From: Tetramitus jugosus
Lineage: Eukaryota > Heterolobosea > Eutetramitea > Acrasida > Vahlkampfiidae
Assembly (NCBI GenBank): GCA_937625935.1
Contig: OW569377.1
Coordinates: 248,001-312,000, forward strand
DNA length: 64,000 nt
Direction of reading: 5' to 3'
In this document: one piece after another, positions 50,341-58,339 of the stretch
Layout of the letters: each line of letters opens with the position of its first letter
Numbering within the stretch: the first letter of the stretch is position 1
Notes under the pieces: model-generated
Told to the model about the DNA's origin: nothing
The model's database searches: none
Seen by the model: the letters and a program-made list of their open reading frames with translations, nothing else
Position numbers and translations under genes: made by a program

Positions 50341-51015
50341 ATGAACGATGAGACGCCAGAGTGCATTCCTCCTAGCAGAAACAAGGACAAAAATGGCATT
50401 ATAAAGGATTTGCAGAAGCCCAATATTCTACGTATCAAAATCATATCCATGGGGGAATCAGAAGTAGGCAAGACGAGTCTCATCAAACGATATTGTGAAG
50501 AGAAATTTGTAAATAGATATGTGGGAACTATTGGCGTGGATTTTGGTGTGAAGAGAGTAGTGATTGATAATCATGAGATGAGAGTGAACTTTTGGGACCT
50601 GAGTGGCCATCCAGAGTTTTTCGAGGTGAGGAATGAGTTCTACAAAGATACGCAAGGAGTACGTCTCTTTTCTTAGCTATCTTGTAAACCAACATAATCA
50701 CTAACGTTCTGACATGATATTATCATCGGTTAACAGGCTTTACTGGTCTATGACATTCACTCGAGGAAGTCTTTTGAAAAACTTGATTCCTGGTTGTTGG
50801 AGTCAACAAAATATGGAGCCAAGAATGTTGTGATAGTGGTATGTGGAAATAAATCTGACGGAGCAAATAGAATGGTAGGTGAAAAGGATGGAAGAGATTG
50901 GGCAACGAAGAATGGATGTCTATTCTTTGAAGCGAGTGCTCTGTCAGGACAAAATGTAAAGGATATGTTTGACACTCTCTTTCGAGAGGTTTTAATAAAT
51001 TTATATGGAACTTAA
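50341..51015 (+). CDS. RBJ (DNAJC27)-like Rab-family GTPase
   Basis: Exons 50341..50658 and 50737..51015 with a 78-base intron give 198 residues and join as KDTQGALLVYDIHS. G1 is GESEVGKTS, G3 is WDLSGHPEFFEVR, with His where Ras-type proteins have the catalytic Gln, and G4 is GNKSD. The segments RIKIISMGESEVGKTSLIKRYCEEKF, TIGVDFGV and VRNEFYKDTQG closely match RBJ/DNAJC27. The C-terminal J domain of animal RBJ is absent; the protein ends shortly after the GTPase fold and has no C-terminal prenylation Cys. RBJ is a conserved ciliate-associated Rab-like protein in many flagellates. The loss of Gln suggests low GTPase activity. Confidence 0.88.
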
Positions 51016-51060
51016 CACAACACCAAACAATGATTTAGCAGGATGTTTTAATACGACCAG

Positions 51061-51070
51061 CAATTTTTGG
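51061..51070. repeat. Target-site duplication of truncated relic, 3' side
   Basis: CAATTTTTGG is repeated exactly at 51491-51500 and brackets the relic retroelement. Confidence 0.75.
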
Positions 51071-51490
51071 AGCTTTTTTTAATACAATCATTTCGGTTGC
51101 TCACTTTATTGTCTTTTGTTTTCTTCAGCCATCGCTCGCAGAGTGTCATTGCTGTTGTTTCGCTTTTGTTGTGATGAACAGATGAAGGAGGGTCGTGAGA
51201 CACCTCCGTTTGTTCACATACATTCTTGCTTTCTTTTCTGTCACTGCAGCTTTGAGTCCATTAACCACCAGACCATTGGTGATATCTTGAACGGCGTCTG
51301 TTTCTATCTCTTACCCATGAGGAATTCCCTACTCGTCCACCTCAGTGGTCGCTTTTCTGTCTTACCTCCCTTGAGACTCACATTGTCGAACCAAATATCG
51401 ATAAAGCTATCGGTGACTACTCCCATAGAGACACCGTATGGCACAGAGCTCGGACATCTGACGAGGCAGTGCACACTTTCTGGTTCTTTT
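51071..51490 (-). mobile_element. 5'-truncated relic of the tRNA-targeted retrotransposon
   Basis: The minus strand matches only the end of element A: translated pieces such as WFDNVSLKGGK and a Lys/Arg-rich tail align with the last 90 residues of ORF2 (WFDNVVWKDGK ...), but several stops and frame shifts interrupt it. The 3' end AACCGAAATGATTGTATT followed by A7 matches the terminal sequence of element A. A 10-base duplication flanks it. About 420 bases remain. It is an older insertion at the same tRNA-Glu locus. Confidence 0.75.
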
Positions 51491-51500
51491 CAATTTTTGG
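51491..51500. repeat. Target-site duplication of truncated relic, 5' side
   Basis: Exact copy of 51061-51070 (CAATTTTTGG), immediately followed by the duplication of the composite insertion. Confidence 0.75.
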
Positions 51501-51515
51501 CACCTCTCAGCCCGA
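51501..51515. repeat. Target-site duplication of composite insertion, 3' side
   Basis: CACCTCTCAGCCCGA occurs here, next to the poly(A) tail of ORF1-only copy 2, and again at 58134-58148 at the 5' end of element A. The CACC part could be microhomology with the element 5' end, leaving 11 certain bases. Confidence 0.9.
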
Positions 51516-51543
51516 TTTTTTTTTTTTTTTTCCATACAACCAT

Positions 51544-51566
51544 GTGTGCTTGCTGCGCAAGCACAC
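51544..51566 (-). repeat. Perfect hairpin in 3' UTR of ORF1-only element 2
   Basis: Same 10-bp stem and 3-nt loop as 12861-12883 (GTGTGCTTGC ... GCAAGCACAC), about 12 bases from the poly(A) tail. Confidence 0.85.
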
Positions 51567-51652
51567 GATTGCTCATTTATTGACTTGTTTTGTGAGTGAC
51601 GACCCGTAGGGCGTCATTCACTCTTCTTCTCTTGTTGTCCCCGACGGTGCAT

Positions 51653-52819
51653 CTACAGGTTGGAAGAATCACTCTGGTGAGTGTTTTGGTTGATGCCCTT
51701 CATCAAAGAGCGTAACCTTGTAGTAGGACCGTCGATGGACACAGAGCCATCTGTTGGTTTTTTCTTGTTTTGGGCCTTGTTGCTCATCAGATCACCCAGT
51801 GTGATCCTGGCACTCCTCTTCTTGTTGTCATTGAGTTGTGGACTCTGAATCTCCTTTTCGGAGTCATCATCCACGTCCACAATGACTGGTTCGTCCTCAG
51901 TCAAACCATACCTTTTGCGTGCAGCAGCCAGCGCCAATGCAGCAATATCCTTTTTCACTCTGGCGAACACTGGAGAAGTGGCATTCACTTGCTCCAGAAT
52001 CTGCCGGTTCTCAGCACTGAGCTGTACAACAGGCACTGATGGCAGTGGTGTTGCTACAGTCCTCTGTTCTTCTGCCTCCATTAGCTCAGGAGTGGTCTCC
52101 ATCCTAGCAGTGGCTTGGGCAACTACTTGTTCCGGCATTGGTACCGGTTTGTTGTCCCCTTGACCCTTTGTCTTTCCTAATTCCTTGGTGAGTTCTGTGA
52201 CCTGTCGACGCAGTCCGTCAACCACCGTCAGCAGCTCCTCGTACATCTTCGTCAACCTCTTGTTGACAGCCTTGAGAGGATCATGTGGTCTCTCGACGTA
52301 TCGAGTGACCGTGGCCTTTACCTTGTTCTCTCCACTGAGCACTGCTCGTGCATAGGTTTCGTCACCCATGACCACGAAAGCAGTGTCACGCTTCTTGAGC
52401 ACACTGGCAACCTTCTCAGGTCCCAGTAGCTTCTTGATGTCGTCCACTGACATGTTCTTCATGCCATGGACGACCACCTTTCTTGTGCAATCAACACTGC
52501 GCTTGGGTGCAGCAGTGCTGTTGCCAATCCTCCTCTCTTTGTTGAACAACTCAACAAAGTCATAGATGCGGTCACCCTTGACCGTCACCCATGCAACAAA
52601 GCGTTGCTGGCCTTTCCTCTTGATGACCTGGACTCGGTTGAGCCAGTCACCAAACTCCTCTCCTATCTTTCTTGCCAAAGATGACTGAGAGACACCATTA
52701 TCGTTGCCAGTAATGACGACCTCTCTGTCACTTGGCCTAGAGCCTTTCCGTGCAGTGGTCCACACTGCATAACGGCTGTTGCCGTATTCCTTCACCAAAT
52801 TTGTTGAATCACCAGACAT
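51653..52819 (-). CDS. Retrotransposon ORF1 protein, copy 2
   Basis: 388 residues, ATG 52819, intact. Compared with copy 1 it differs at about 13 positions, including one extra Thr (METTPELM versus METPELV); most changes are conservative (Glu/Asp, Gly/Ala, Gln/Glu). It keeps the N-terminal block, the RRM-like segment and the coiled coil. An open frame in two independently inserted copies of an element that has no enzyme of its own suggests ORF1 product matters for its spread. RNA binding is inferred. Confidence 0.85.
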   Translation of the reverse strand: MSGDSTNLVKEYGNSRYAVWTTARKGSRPSDREVVITGNDNGVSQSSLARKIGEEFGDWLNRVQVIKRKGQQRFVAWVTVKGDRIYDFVELFNKERRIGNSTAAPKRSVDCTRKVVVHGMKNMSVDDIKKLLGPEKVASVLKKRDTAFVVMGDETYARAVLSGENKVKATVTRYVERPHDPLKAVNKRLTKMYEELLTVVDGLRRQVTELTKELGKTKGQGDNKPVPMPEQVVAQATARMETTPELMEAEEQRTVATPLPSVPVVQLSAENRQILEQVNATSPVFARVKKDIAALALAAARKRYGLTEDEPVIVDVDDDSEKEIQSPQLNDNKKRSARITLGDLMSNKAQNKKKPTDGSVSIDGPTTRLRSLMKGINQNTHQSDSSNL

Positions 52820-52922
52820 GTGATTCCGTTTTTTCTGCGTTTTCCACCTTTTTTTTTTTTTTTTTTTTTTTTAATACAACCATTTCGGTTGCTCCGATTT
52901 TATTTTCTGACTATTTACACTG

Positions 52923-52945
52923 GATAACGCTCGAAGAGCGTTATC
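52923..52945 (-). repeat. Perfect hairpin, 3' UTR of element A
   Basis: GATAACGCTC and GAGCGTTATC form a 10-bp stem with a 3-nt loop (GAA on the plus strand). Located between the ORF2 stop and the poly(A) tail. Confidence 0.85.
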
Positions 52946-52969
52946 TCCTCCGTTACTTTTCATTTCTCA

Positions 52970-52994
52970 CAATGACGCTCGTAGAGCGTCATTG
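52970..52994 (-). repeat. Perfect hairpin overlapping the ORF2 stop of element A
   Basis: CAATGACGCTC and GAGCGTCATTG form an 11-bp stem with a 3-nt loop (GTA). It overlaps the last codons of ORF2 (stop at 52989). The stem core GACGCTC/GAGCGTC is close to that of the neighbouring hairpin. Confidence 0.85.
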
Positions 52995-55900
52995 ATCTGT
53001 GTCTTCCTTGTGGGAGATGAATAGGCGATGAAGGGTGTCGACGCACCTCCTCTTCACCCTGTTCACGAATGATTTCGCTTTCTTTTCCGCCATTACCTTC
53101 TTCACACCGTTCATCCTCAAACCTTTTGTTACTTGTTCCACTGCTTCATTTTCAACCCCCATCATACCAGATAGGAACTCCTTGCTTGTCTTACGATTTT
53201 CTCTCACAGAAATTTTACCATCCTTCCACACAACATTATCAAACCATATATTGATTTGCTGCTTATGGTGAATACCCAGCTTGTCAAGGTCTTTACCTAC
53301 TGACAATGCCAGTCTTCTTCGGCGCACGATGGCCCTTGGACAACGTATGAGACAGTGTTGTATCGTCTCTGGCTCTTTGAGACATAGCTCACATCTTTCC
53401 ATCACTTCATCCTTGCCATATAGACACCGCATTGTCTCTTTTGTGTGAAGAGTACCGCTGCGCACTTGAGCACAGAACCACTCCACTTGCCTGTTGATCT
53501 TGTGGGGGTACTTCAGAAAACTGAAGTCAGCTCCGCTTCGTATTGCATCAGCTTGCAGCCAGTAGAGCCTTATCCCCGAGATTCTTTCAGTTCTTTTTTG
53601 ATCCATCATTGACTGTAGCTGCTCTCGGCTCTCGATACGGGAGTCCCCCATCATGAGGGATTCTGCGTTACTGCTGGGAGGGCCCTCCCTTTGTGATTGA
53701 CACTCACAACCGTTCATTTGTGACACCATGATGTTCAGCATCTCGTGAGATCTTGTCCCGATCTTGCACCCTGGGAATTCAATTCTGATGTCCTTCAGAC
53801 TTTTGAGCTTGTTGTCCAGGACCAATTGGTCCCTGTTTGTAATACCACCAAGGAAGAGTCTTTTGAGGATAGCTGATGGCACATATCGTGCGATGTTGCA
53901 GTCATCACAGTTGTTGTAGACCCGTTCCTTCCCTAGTTTGATATTGTATCTGTGCATTCTTAGCGCACACCACTTCAGGTAAGAGTGCTTAGCGTGTTCC
54001 AGCCTGTTGCTTGACTGAAATACATTCTCTGGTTGGAATGTTTGTTTTTGCTTGATCTCCTCAAGCGTGTCAAGCAACAGCTGTTTCGCTTCGGTATCTC
54101 TCTTACCAGACACCATTGTACTGACAAACCAGGCGGTTTGCGTCGTGATAGTTTCTTCTATATCGTTCAGACCGATCGATCCATGATCACTGCTGACCGG
54201 GAGCAGCTCGGAGGGGAAGCGTTTCATTGCTACCGATCCGTGCTTGACCAGCATCCTACCCAGTCTGTTCACCTTGAGTATCCATCCATCAGTCCAATCA
54301 GTGAACTCAGACGCATACTTGAAAATAGGGTGGATACATGTATTCACTACTCTTGCCACCTGTCTGGGAGTAAGCTTCATCATTTTCAACCTAGTCACTA
54401 CTCTTTGGGACTTGTTCCACGCCTTCTCAATTTGTTGTTTTGTATTCCCCTTTAGGTTGGTGAAAAGACCCAGTGCTCGAAAGACTCGAGAACTGTCTCT
54501 CGCGGGAACAACCGTTCCATCCACCTCTATGTCATACCCTGTGTCCTTCTCCATTTGTCGCACATACAGTTCAAGCTTGTCAGGGTGCATCGACATCCGT
54601 AGTGATGATAGAACCTCCGACATCGCCTGTGCAGCACGCTCAATATCTGCCCTGGATTCGGCGAACAAATTGCAATCGTCGATGTAGGCCGCGTTCCACA
54701 ATCCTTGAGACATAGCTCGGTAACCTTGTACCTTCCTGTCAACATACATCAACACCGTTTGGTGCACTAGAATGTATGTGGTAGGTGATAAAGAGTCACC
54801 TTGCCTTGTTCCCTTTCCGATAGGGAACCTTCTTGAGACAGATCTCGTCAGAACACCAGCAAAGTTGTTCTCCACCATCCCACTCACCAATCTGACAACA
54901 TTGTCAGGGAATTCAAAGAATTCATAAATTGCCTTGATCGCGTTGTGTGGTACCGAATCAAACGCTTTAGATATGTCTGTCAAAAGCAGGAACAGTTGCT
55001 TGTTTTCCCTGTTGGCATGGTCAATGATTCCTCTTACTATGGACAGCTTCTCCCGAATGTCCCGGAACTTTCTGCCGCCACCTTGAACATTAGAGAAAAT
55101 CCCTCCGGTCTCAGCAGCAACAGAGATCCTTCTATTAATCAACTTGGTGTACAATTTCGACACAGTACTCAGGAGGCATATCGGTCTGTAGTTAGCCGGG
55201 TTCGTAGCGTCACCCTTCTTGTAAGCTGGGATAATCGTAGCTTCCTTCCACATTGCAGGAAACTTCCCCTGCTTAGTGATGTTGTTGAAAAAGCCAGCTA
55301 AAATGTCGGAGAGTTCCCATCTGTAGTCCCTCTTCTTTGTGCATGGAACTTTCAACATTTCGTTGTGTATCCCGTCTGGCCCAGGGCACTTACGATTTCT
55401 GAGCCAACCTATTGCTTTGCTGACCTCTTCTGTAGTGATGGGGGTGAAGGCCTGTTGGATCAAATCTCTGTTTCCACTGCTTCTCAGATCATCTAAGTAA
55501 GTCATATCTGCAACTGCAGGAGCAAACGCACCCTCAAAGTACTCGGCTGCCACTTCACCAACAGTGGCATCATCCATATGTTCCATTCCACCGACCTTTA
55601 CTCTTGACAACCGAACCCTAGAGCTCTTCTTCGCCGTAGATGCCGAAAAGAACGATGATGGATCAGAGAATTCTGACGTTCGAGCCTTCCACTCCCACTT
55701 TCTGAACTTTTGGTTCGCTTTGTGGACCCTTACTTGGTGGAGAGATTCGTTAACTTTTTTCAACGAACACCATACCCTTGACTCCCGAGAGCCGATAGTG
55801 TCCCATCCACACACTGATTCAACTTCGCCAGTCCACTCGCGGTTTGCCAAGAACTTAACAAGCACTTCTCTTCTATTCAACAAACGTTTGAAGGCCCTAC

Positions 55901-56813
55901 TGTTGCGCCATACTTTAACCTCACCGGCATGTTCAAACACTTTGGCCTGGTTATAAATGGAGGAAGTGATGATCCTGCATTGTTCATCCACATCCTCAAT
56001 CATGTTTGACAGGTTGTTCTCGAGAACACTGATGAGCTCCGCCCCGTACCGAAGCCACTTTGGGTCCTCCTTATTCTTTGGGAATCTGTAGACCGTTCTG
56101 TTGTGATTCAGGGAGCGCTGAGTATCGGTTCTCAGTGTTATCATTGTAGGAAAGTGATCACTGTGTACACCGTTCCTTGTAAACATTTCTATGGTGTTGA
56201 CAGCCTCACCTCCTGCTCTGTTGCACCAAACATGGTCAATCCTTGACGAGCTGCCACTTCTGTAGAATGTGTGAAACCTTTCTACACCTTTCAGCTCATT
56301 AACGTCTTGTAGGTTGTTCTCCATCAGTGCCTGTAGAAGTAATGCAGAGTTTTCATCAAGTCGCTTCTGTGACCTGTCCGACGCGACTGTTACAGCATTA
56401 TGATCACCCCCTAAAAGAAATTTACCCTCAGTTGCGAACTTGCTTACTGTCTCCCCAAACAGCTTGTAGTGTTCTCGATCCTTTTTGTGCGGGCCGTAGT
56501 GGTTTGCAACAACGAATGACTCGTTCACCGTAGTGATCTTGAGAACCTGTAGCCTGTCCCCACTGTGCATCACTCCGTACGATGGCACTGTAGTGGTTCT
56601 GATAATTGCAGCCAGATGTTTGTTGGGGACCTCACATACCAGTATGCACTGGATCCTCATCAATTTCTTGCTGATTGTTTTCAGCCAATTTTCATCTATA
56701 TTTGTGGCCTCCTGCAGCAACAGTACGTCTATTTGCTCCGACTCCAGGAAGTCTACGACATCATTGGCCTTCCCTTTGATGCCGTTGATGTTGTACCACA
56801 TCACTTTTAACAT
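52989..56813 (-). CDS. Retrotransposon ORF2: AP endonuclease and reverse transcriptase
   Basis: The 1274-residue frame starts with ATG 56813 (MLKVMWYNINGIKG) and is intact. Residues 1-225 are an APE-type endonuclease with the key residues visible: N in YNINGIKG, E in LLQEATN, D/N in GGDHNAV, and SDH in HSDHFP. The reverse transcriptase spans about 440-800, including RKCPGPDGI, RPICLLSTVSKLYTKLI, LLTDISKAFDSVP (first Asp), GTRQGDSLSP and the catalytic AAYIDDCNLF at about 711. The C-terminus has a CX2C-X8-H-X4-C zinc knuckle (CELCLKEPETIQHCLIRC, about 1143). No RNase H domain is seen. The layout is that of LINEs, which nick target DNA and copy RNA from the nick. Confidence 0.95.
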   Translation of the reverse strand: MLKVMWYNINGIKGKANDVVDFLESEQIDVLLLQEATNIDENWLKTISKKLMRIQCILVCEVPNKHLAAIIRTTTVPSYGVMHSGDRLQVLKITTVNESFVVANHYGPHKKDREHYKLFGETVSKFATEGKFLLGGDHNAVTVASDRSQKRLDENSALLLQALMENNLQDVNELKGVERFHTFYRSGSSSRIDHVWCNRAGGEAVNTIEMFTRNGVHSDHFPTMITLRTDTQRSLNHNRTVYRFPKNKEDPKWLRYGAELISVLENNLSNMIEDVDEQCRIITSSIYNQAKVFEHAGEVKVWRNSRAFKRLLNRREVLVKFLANREWTGEVESVCGWDTIGSRESRVWCSLKKVNESLHQVRVHKANQKFRKWEWKARTSEFSDPSSFFSASTAKKSSRVRLSRVKVGGMEHMDDATVGEVAAEYFEGAFAPAVADMTYLDDLRSSGNRDLIQQAFTPITTEEVSKAIGWLRNRKCPGPDGIHNEMLKVPCTKKRDYRWELSDILAGFFNNITKQGKFPAMWKEATIIPAYKKGDATNPANYRPICLLSTVSKLYTKLINRRISVAAETGGIFSNVQGGGRKFRDIREKLSIVRGIIDHANRENKQLFLLLTDISKAFDSVPHNAIKAIYEFFEFPDNVVRLVSGMVENNFAGVLTRSVSRRFPIGKGTRQGDSLSPTTYILVHQTVLMYVDRKVQGYRAMSQGLWNAAYIDDCNLFAESRADIERAAQAMSEVLSSLRMSMHPDKLELYVRQMEKDTGYDIEVDGTVVPARDSSRVFRALGLFTNLKGNTKQQIEKAWNKSQRVVTRLKMMKLTPRQVARVVNTCIHPIFKYASEFTDWTDGWILKVNRLGRMLVKHGSVAMKRFPSELLPVSSDHGSIGLNDIEETITTQTAWFVSTMVSGKRDTEAKQLLLDTLEEIKQKQTFQPENVFQSSNRLEHAKHSYLKWCALRMHRYNIKLGKERVYNNCDDCNIARYVPSAILKRLFLGGITNRDQLVLDNKLKSLKDIRIEFPGCKIGTRSHEMLNIMVSQMNGCECQSQREGPPSSNAESLMMGDSRIESREQLQSMMDQKRTERISGIRLYWLQADAIRSGADFSFLKYPHKINRQVEWFCAQVRSGTLHTKETMRCLYGKDEVMERCELCLKEPETIQHCLIRCPRAIVRRRRLALSVGKDLDKLGIHHKQQINIWFDNVVWKDGKISVRENRKTSKEFLSGMMGVENEAVEQVTKGLRMNGVKKVMAEKKAKSFVNRVKRRCVDTLHRLFISHKEDTDQ

Positions 56814-58112
56814 GGTGGGGTATGGTCTAACTGGGGGTGATTCACTGCATCCTTGTGAGTCGCGGGCACATTAACTATTGTTGATGCAACCTCTTTGCTG
56901 GCTTGAACCAAATCTTTCATCTGAGCCATCCTTTCGGGAGTTTTGAGGAGTGCTCTCTTCCTCGAGTTCTCCGAGAGTATTGTATTGGTTCCACGCTTGC
57001 CATTCTCTTTTCTTGGTGTTTCCTCCCTTAGTACGGCGTAATTGTAAATGAGTGCTTGGCTGTCCGAGAGAGCACGCTCTCTCCTCTTAGCTCGTCTAGC
57101 ACTAATTAAGAGCTTCTTTCGTTCTTCCATATTTTGTTCATCGGGCGGCTCACTGACATTTGGTGTCTGTGTTTGATTTTCCACGCTATTGGTAGGAGTC
57201 ACGACTGTACTATGACGTGGAAGTACCCCACCGGCTAGCATGGTCACATCGCTATTCTCTCCATTTGTTGTCATGTCCCTGTCAAGGTTATGCGGAGAAC
57301 CTTCACAGGGTACTATGGCGATAACTTCAGCTTCCATTGTTGCATCTTCCTCTCCTTTTTCTTCAGAGCCAAGGACAGTGAGTATAGTAGGTTGGATTGG
57401 GCGACTAGTTCTTTTCACTGCTTTGGCGGCCTTTTTTCCACTTTTCTTTTCCTCTATCAGACTTATTTCCATCTCCAGTTGTCTGACTCTCTTCATTAGT
57501 TCCTCCATTTGTTGTTTCAAAGTGTCAGTAGTTCTCTGAAACTTTCTCGTTAGTAGCTTCATAGGATCTTGGTTTCTTTGTATGTATGGGCTTATCTCTG
57601 CTGAAATTTGCTTATCGCCTATGACAGCTTGAGCATAAGACTGAGAGGTCATGGTTACAAACGCAGTGTTGCCCTTGACCTCAACATGTCTAACCTTTTC
57701 TTCTTCCGACCAGTTTGGCTATGTAGTCTCTTGACTTTCCCAATACCTTGTGGATGACCAACTTTTTCTCCGCGTCAACTTCTCTCTTGATGGAGGCATA
57801 GGCATTCATGATTCTTTTTGAATCATTGAAAGTTTCAACAAACTCATACAGTTTGTCGTCCTTCACATTGACCCAAGCAATGAACTGACCTTTTTCCCAC
57901 CTTCTCACATGGGCTCTGGTGACCCAACCCTTGTATCTCGTACCAATCATTCTTGCAATTGTTGGTGCCGTGTTATGACATTGTGAACCTTTGATCACCA
58001 CCTCATTTTTGTTGATGCTACTCCCAACCTTCTGTACTGTCCATACCGCATACCCTTCACGAGAGTACTCCCTAGCCTCAGCTGAGGATGGAATGTTTGC
58101 GTTTGTTTCCAT
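56807..58112 (-). pseudogene. ORF1 of element A, interrupted by one frameshift
   Basis: Two frames make one ORF1: 58112..57690 (ATG 58112, METNANIPSSAEAREYS) and a second frame, open from about 57715 down to the stop at 56807. The second frame's first ATG, at 57652, is internal to the homology. The first part aligns with residues about 12-130 of the ORF1-only proteins (YAVWT, EVVI, FIAWVNVKDDKLYEFVETFN), and the second continues colinearly (KGNTAFVTM, YAQAV) into a coiled coil (MEELMKRVRQLEMEI) and a longer tail. The switch lies near 57695-57715, in an A/G-rich run. Either a one-base indel or programmed frameshifting could explain it; an indel is simpler. The stop overlaps the ORF2 start. Confidence 0.85.
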
Positions 58113-58133
58113 GTGTTTTTTTTCTGCGTTTTC

Positions 58134-58148
58134 CACCTCTCAGCCCGA
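58134..58148. repeat. Target-site duplication of composite insertion, 5' side
   Basis: CACCTCTCAGCCCGA, identical to 51501-51515. The first four bases may belong to the element 5' end. It ends 30 bases before tRNA-Glu. Confidence 0.9.
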
Positions 58149-58178
58149 AATTAAGGTAAATCCTTCATTTTGTATCCA

Positions 58179-58250
58179 TCCCATATAGTCTAGTTGGTTA
58201 GGATACATGGCTCTCACCCATGAGACCCGGGTTCGAGTCCCGGTATGGGA
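58179..58250 (+). tRNA. tRNA-Glu (anticodon CTC)
   Basis: 72 bases: acceptor TCCCATA/TATGGGA, D arm with GTTGGTTAG, anticodon stem CATGG/CCATG and loop CTCTCAC (anticodon CTC), T arm CCGGG-TTCGAGT-CCCGG. A T5 run at 58253-58257 ends transcription. No intron. It lies 31 bases after the composite insertion's duplication and is its likely target. It sits about 90 bases upstream of the FERM-LRR start. Confidence 0.95.
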
Positions 58251-58339
58251 GATTTTTAAATTTTAGTCTTTCGGCAGTTGCTGCTCGTGTTGAAACTACG
58301 GTTGCGGATCTGAAAGTTCATCTAGAAACAGAATCAAAC

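Larger units (their letters stand above)
51516..52848 (-). mobile_element. ORF1-only non-LTR retroelement, copy 2, fused to element A
   Basis: 1333 bases on the minus strand with a 16-base poly(A) tail (T-run 51516-51531). The 5' end GGTGGAAAACGCAG abuts directly the poly(A) tail of element A, without a separate duplication. It has the same layout, 3' hairpin and ends as copy 1 at 12832-14163. It carries ORF1 but no enzyme. The flanking duplication is shared with element A, so both appear to be parts of one insertion. Confidence 0.9.
52849..58137 (-). mobile_element. Non-LTR retrotransposon (element A) with APE/RT ORF2, upstream of tRNA-Glu
   Basis: 5289 bases on the minus strand: short 5' UTR beginning GGTGGAAAACGCAG, ORF1 (frameshifted), ORF2 overlapping it by 7 bases (ATGTTAA), and a 3' end with two hairpins, ATACAACC-type terminal motif and a 24-base poly(A) tail (T-run 52849-52872). 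It has no LTRs. Its 5' boundary is 41 bases before the mature tRNA-Glu 5' end, and it is transcribed away from the tRNA. This resembles tRNA-gene-targeted LINE-like elements such as Dictyostelium TRE5, an established class that inserts about 50 bases upstream of tRNA genes; close relationship is not claimed. Confidence 0.92.

Noticed and set aside
51116-51583. Plus-strand ORF of 155 codons
   Set aside because: It is antisense to the relic retroelement and its poly(A) tail; no protein-like pattern.
58253-58257. Start of the FERM-LRR gene inside tRNA-Glu (frame open from 58220)
   Set aside because: The region is tRNA and Pol III terminator; the ATG at 58340 gives a complete F1 lobe.
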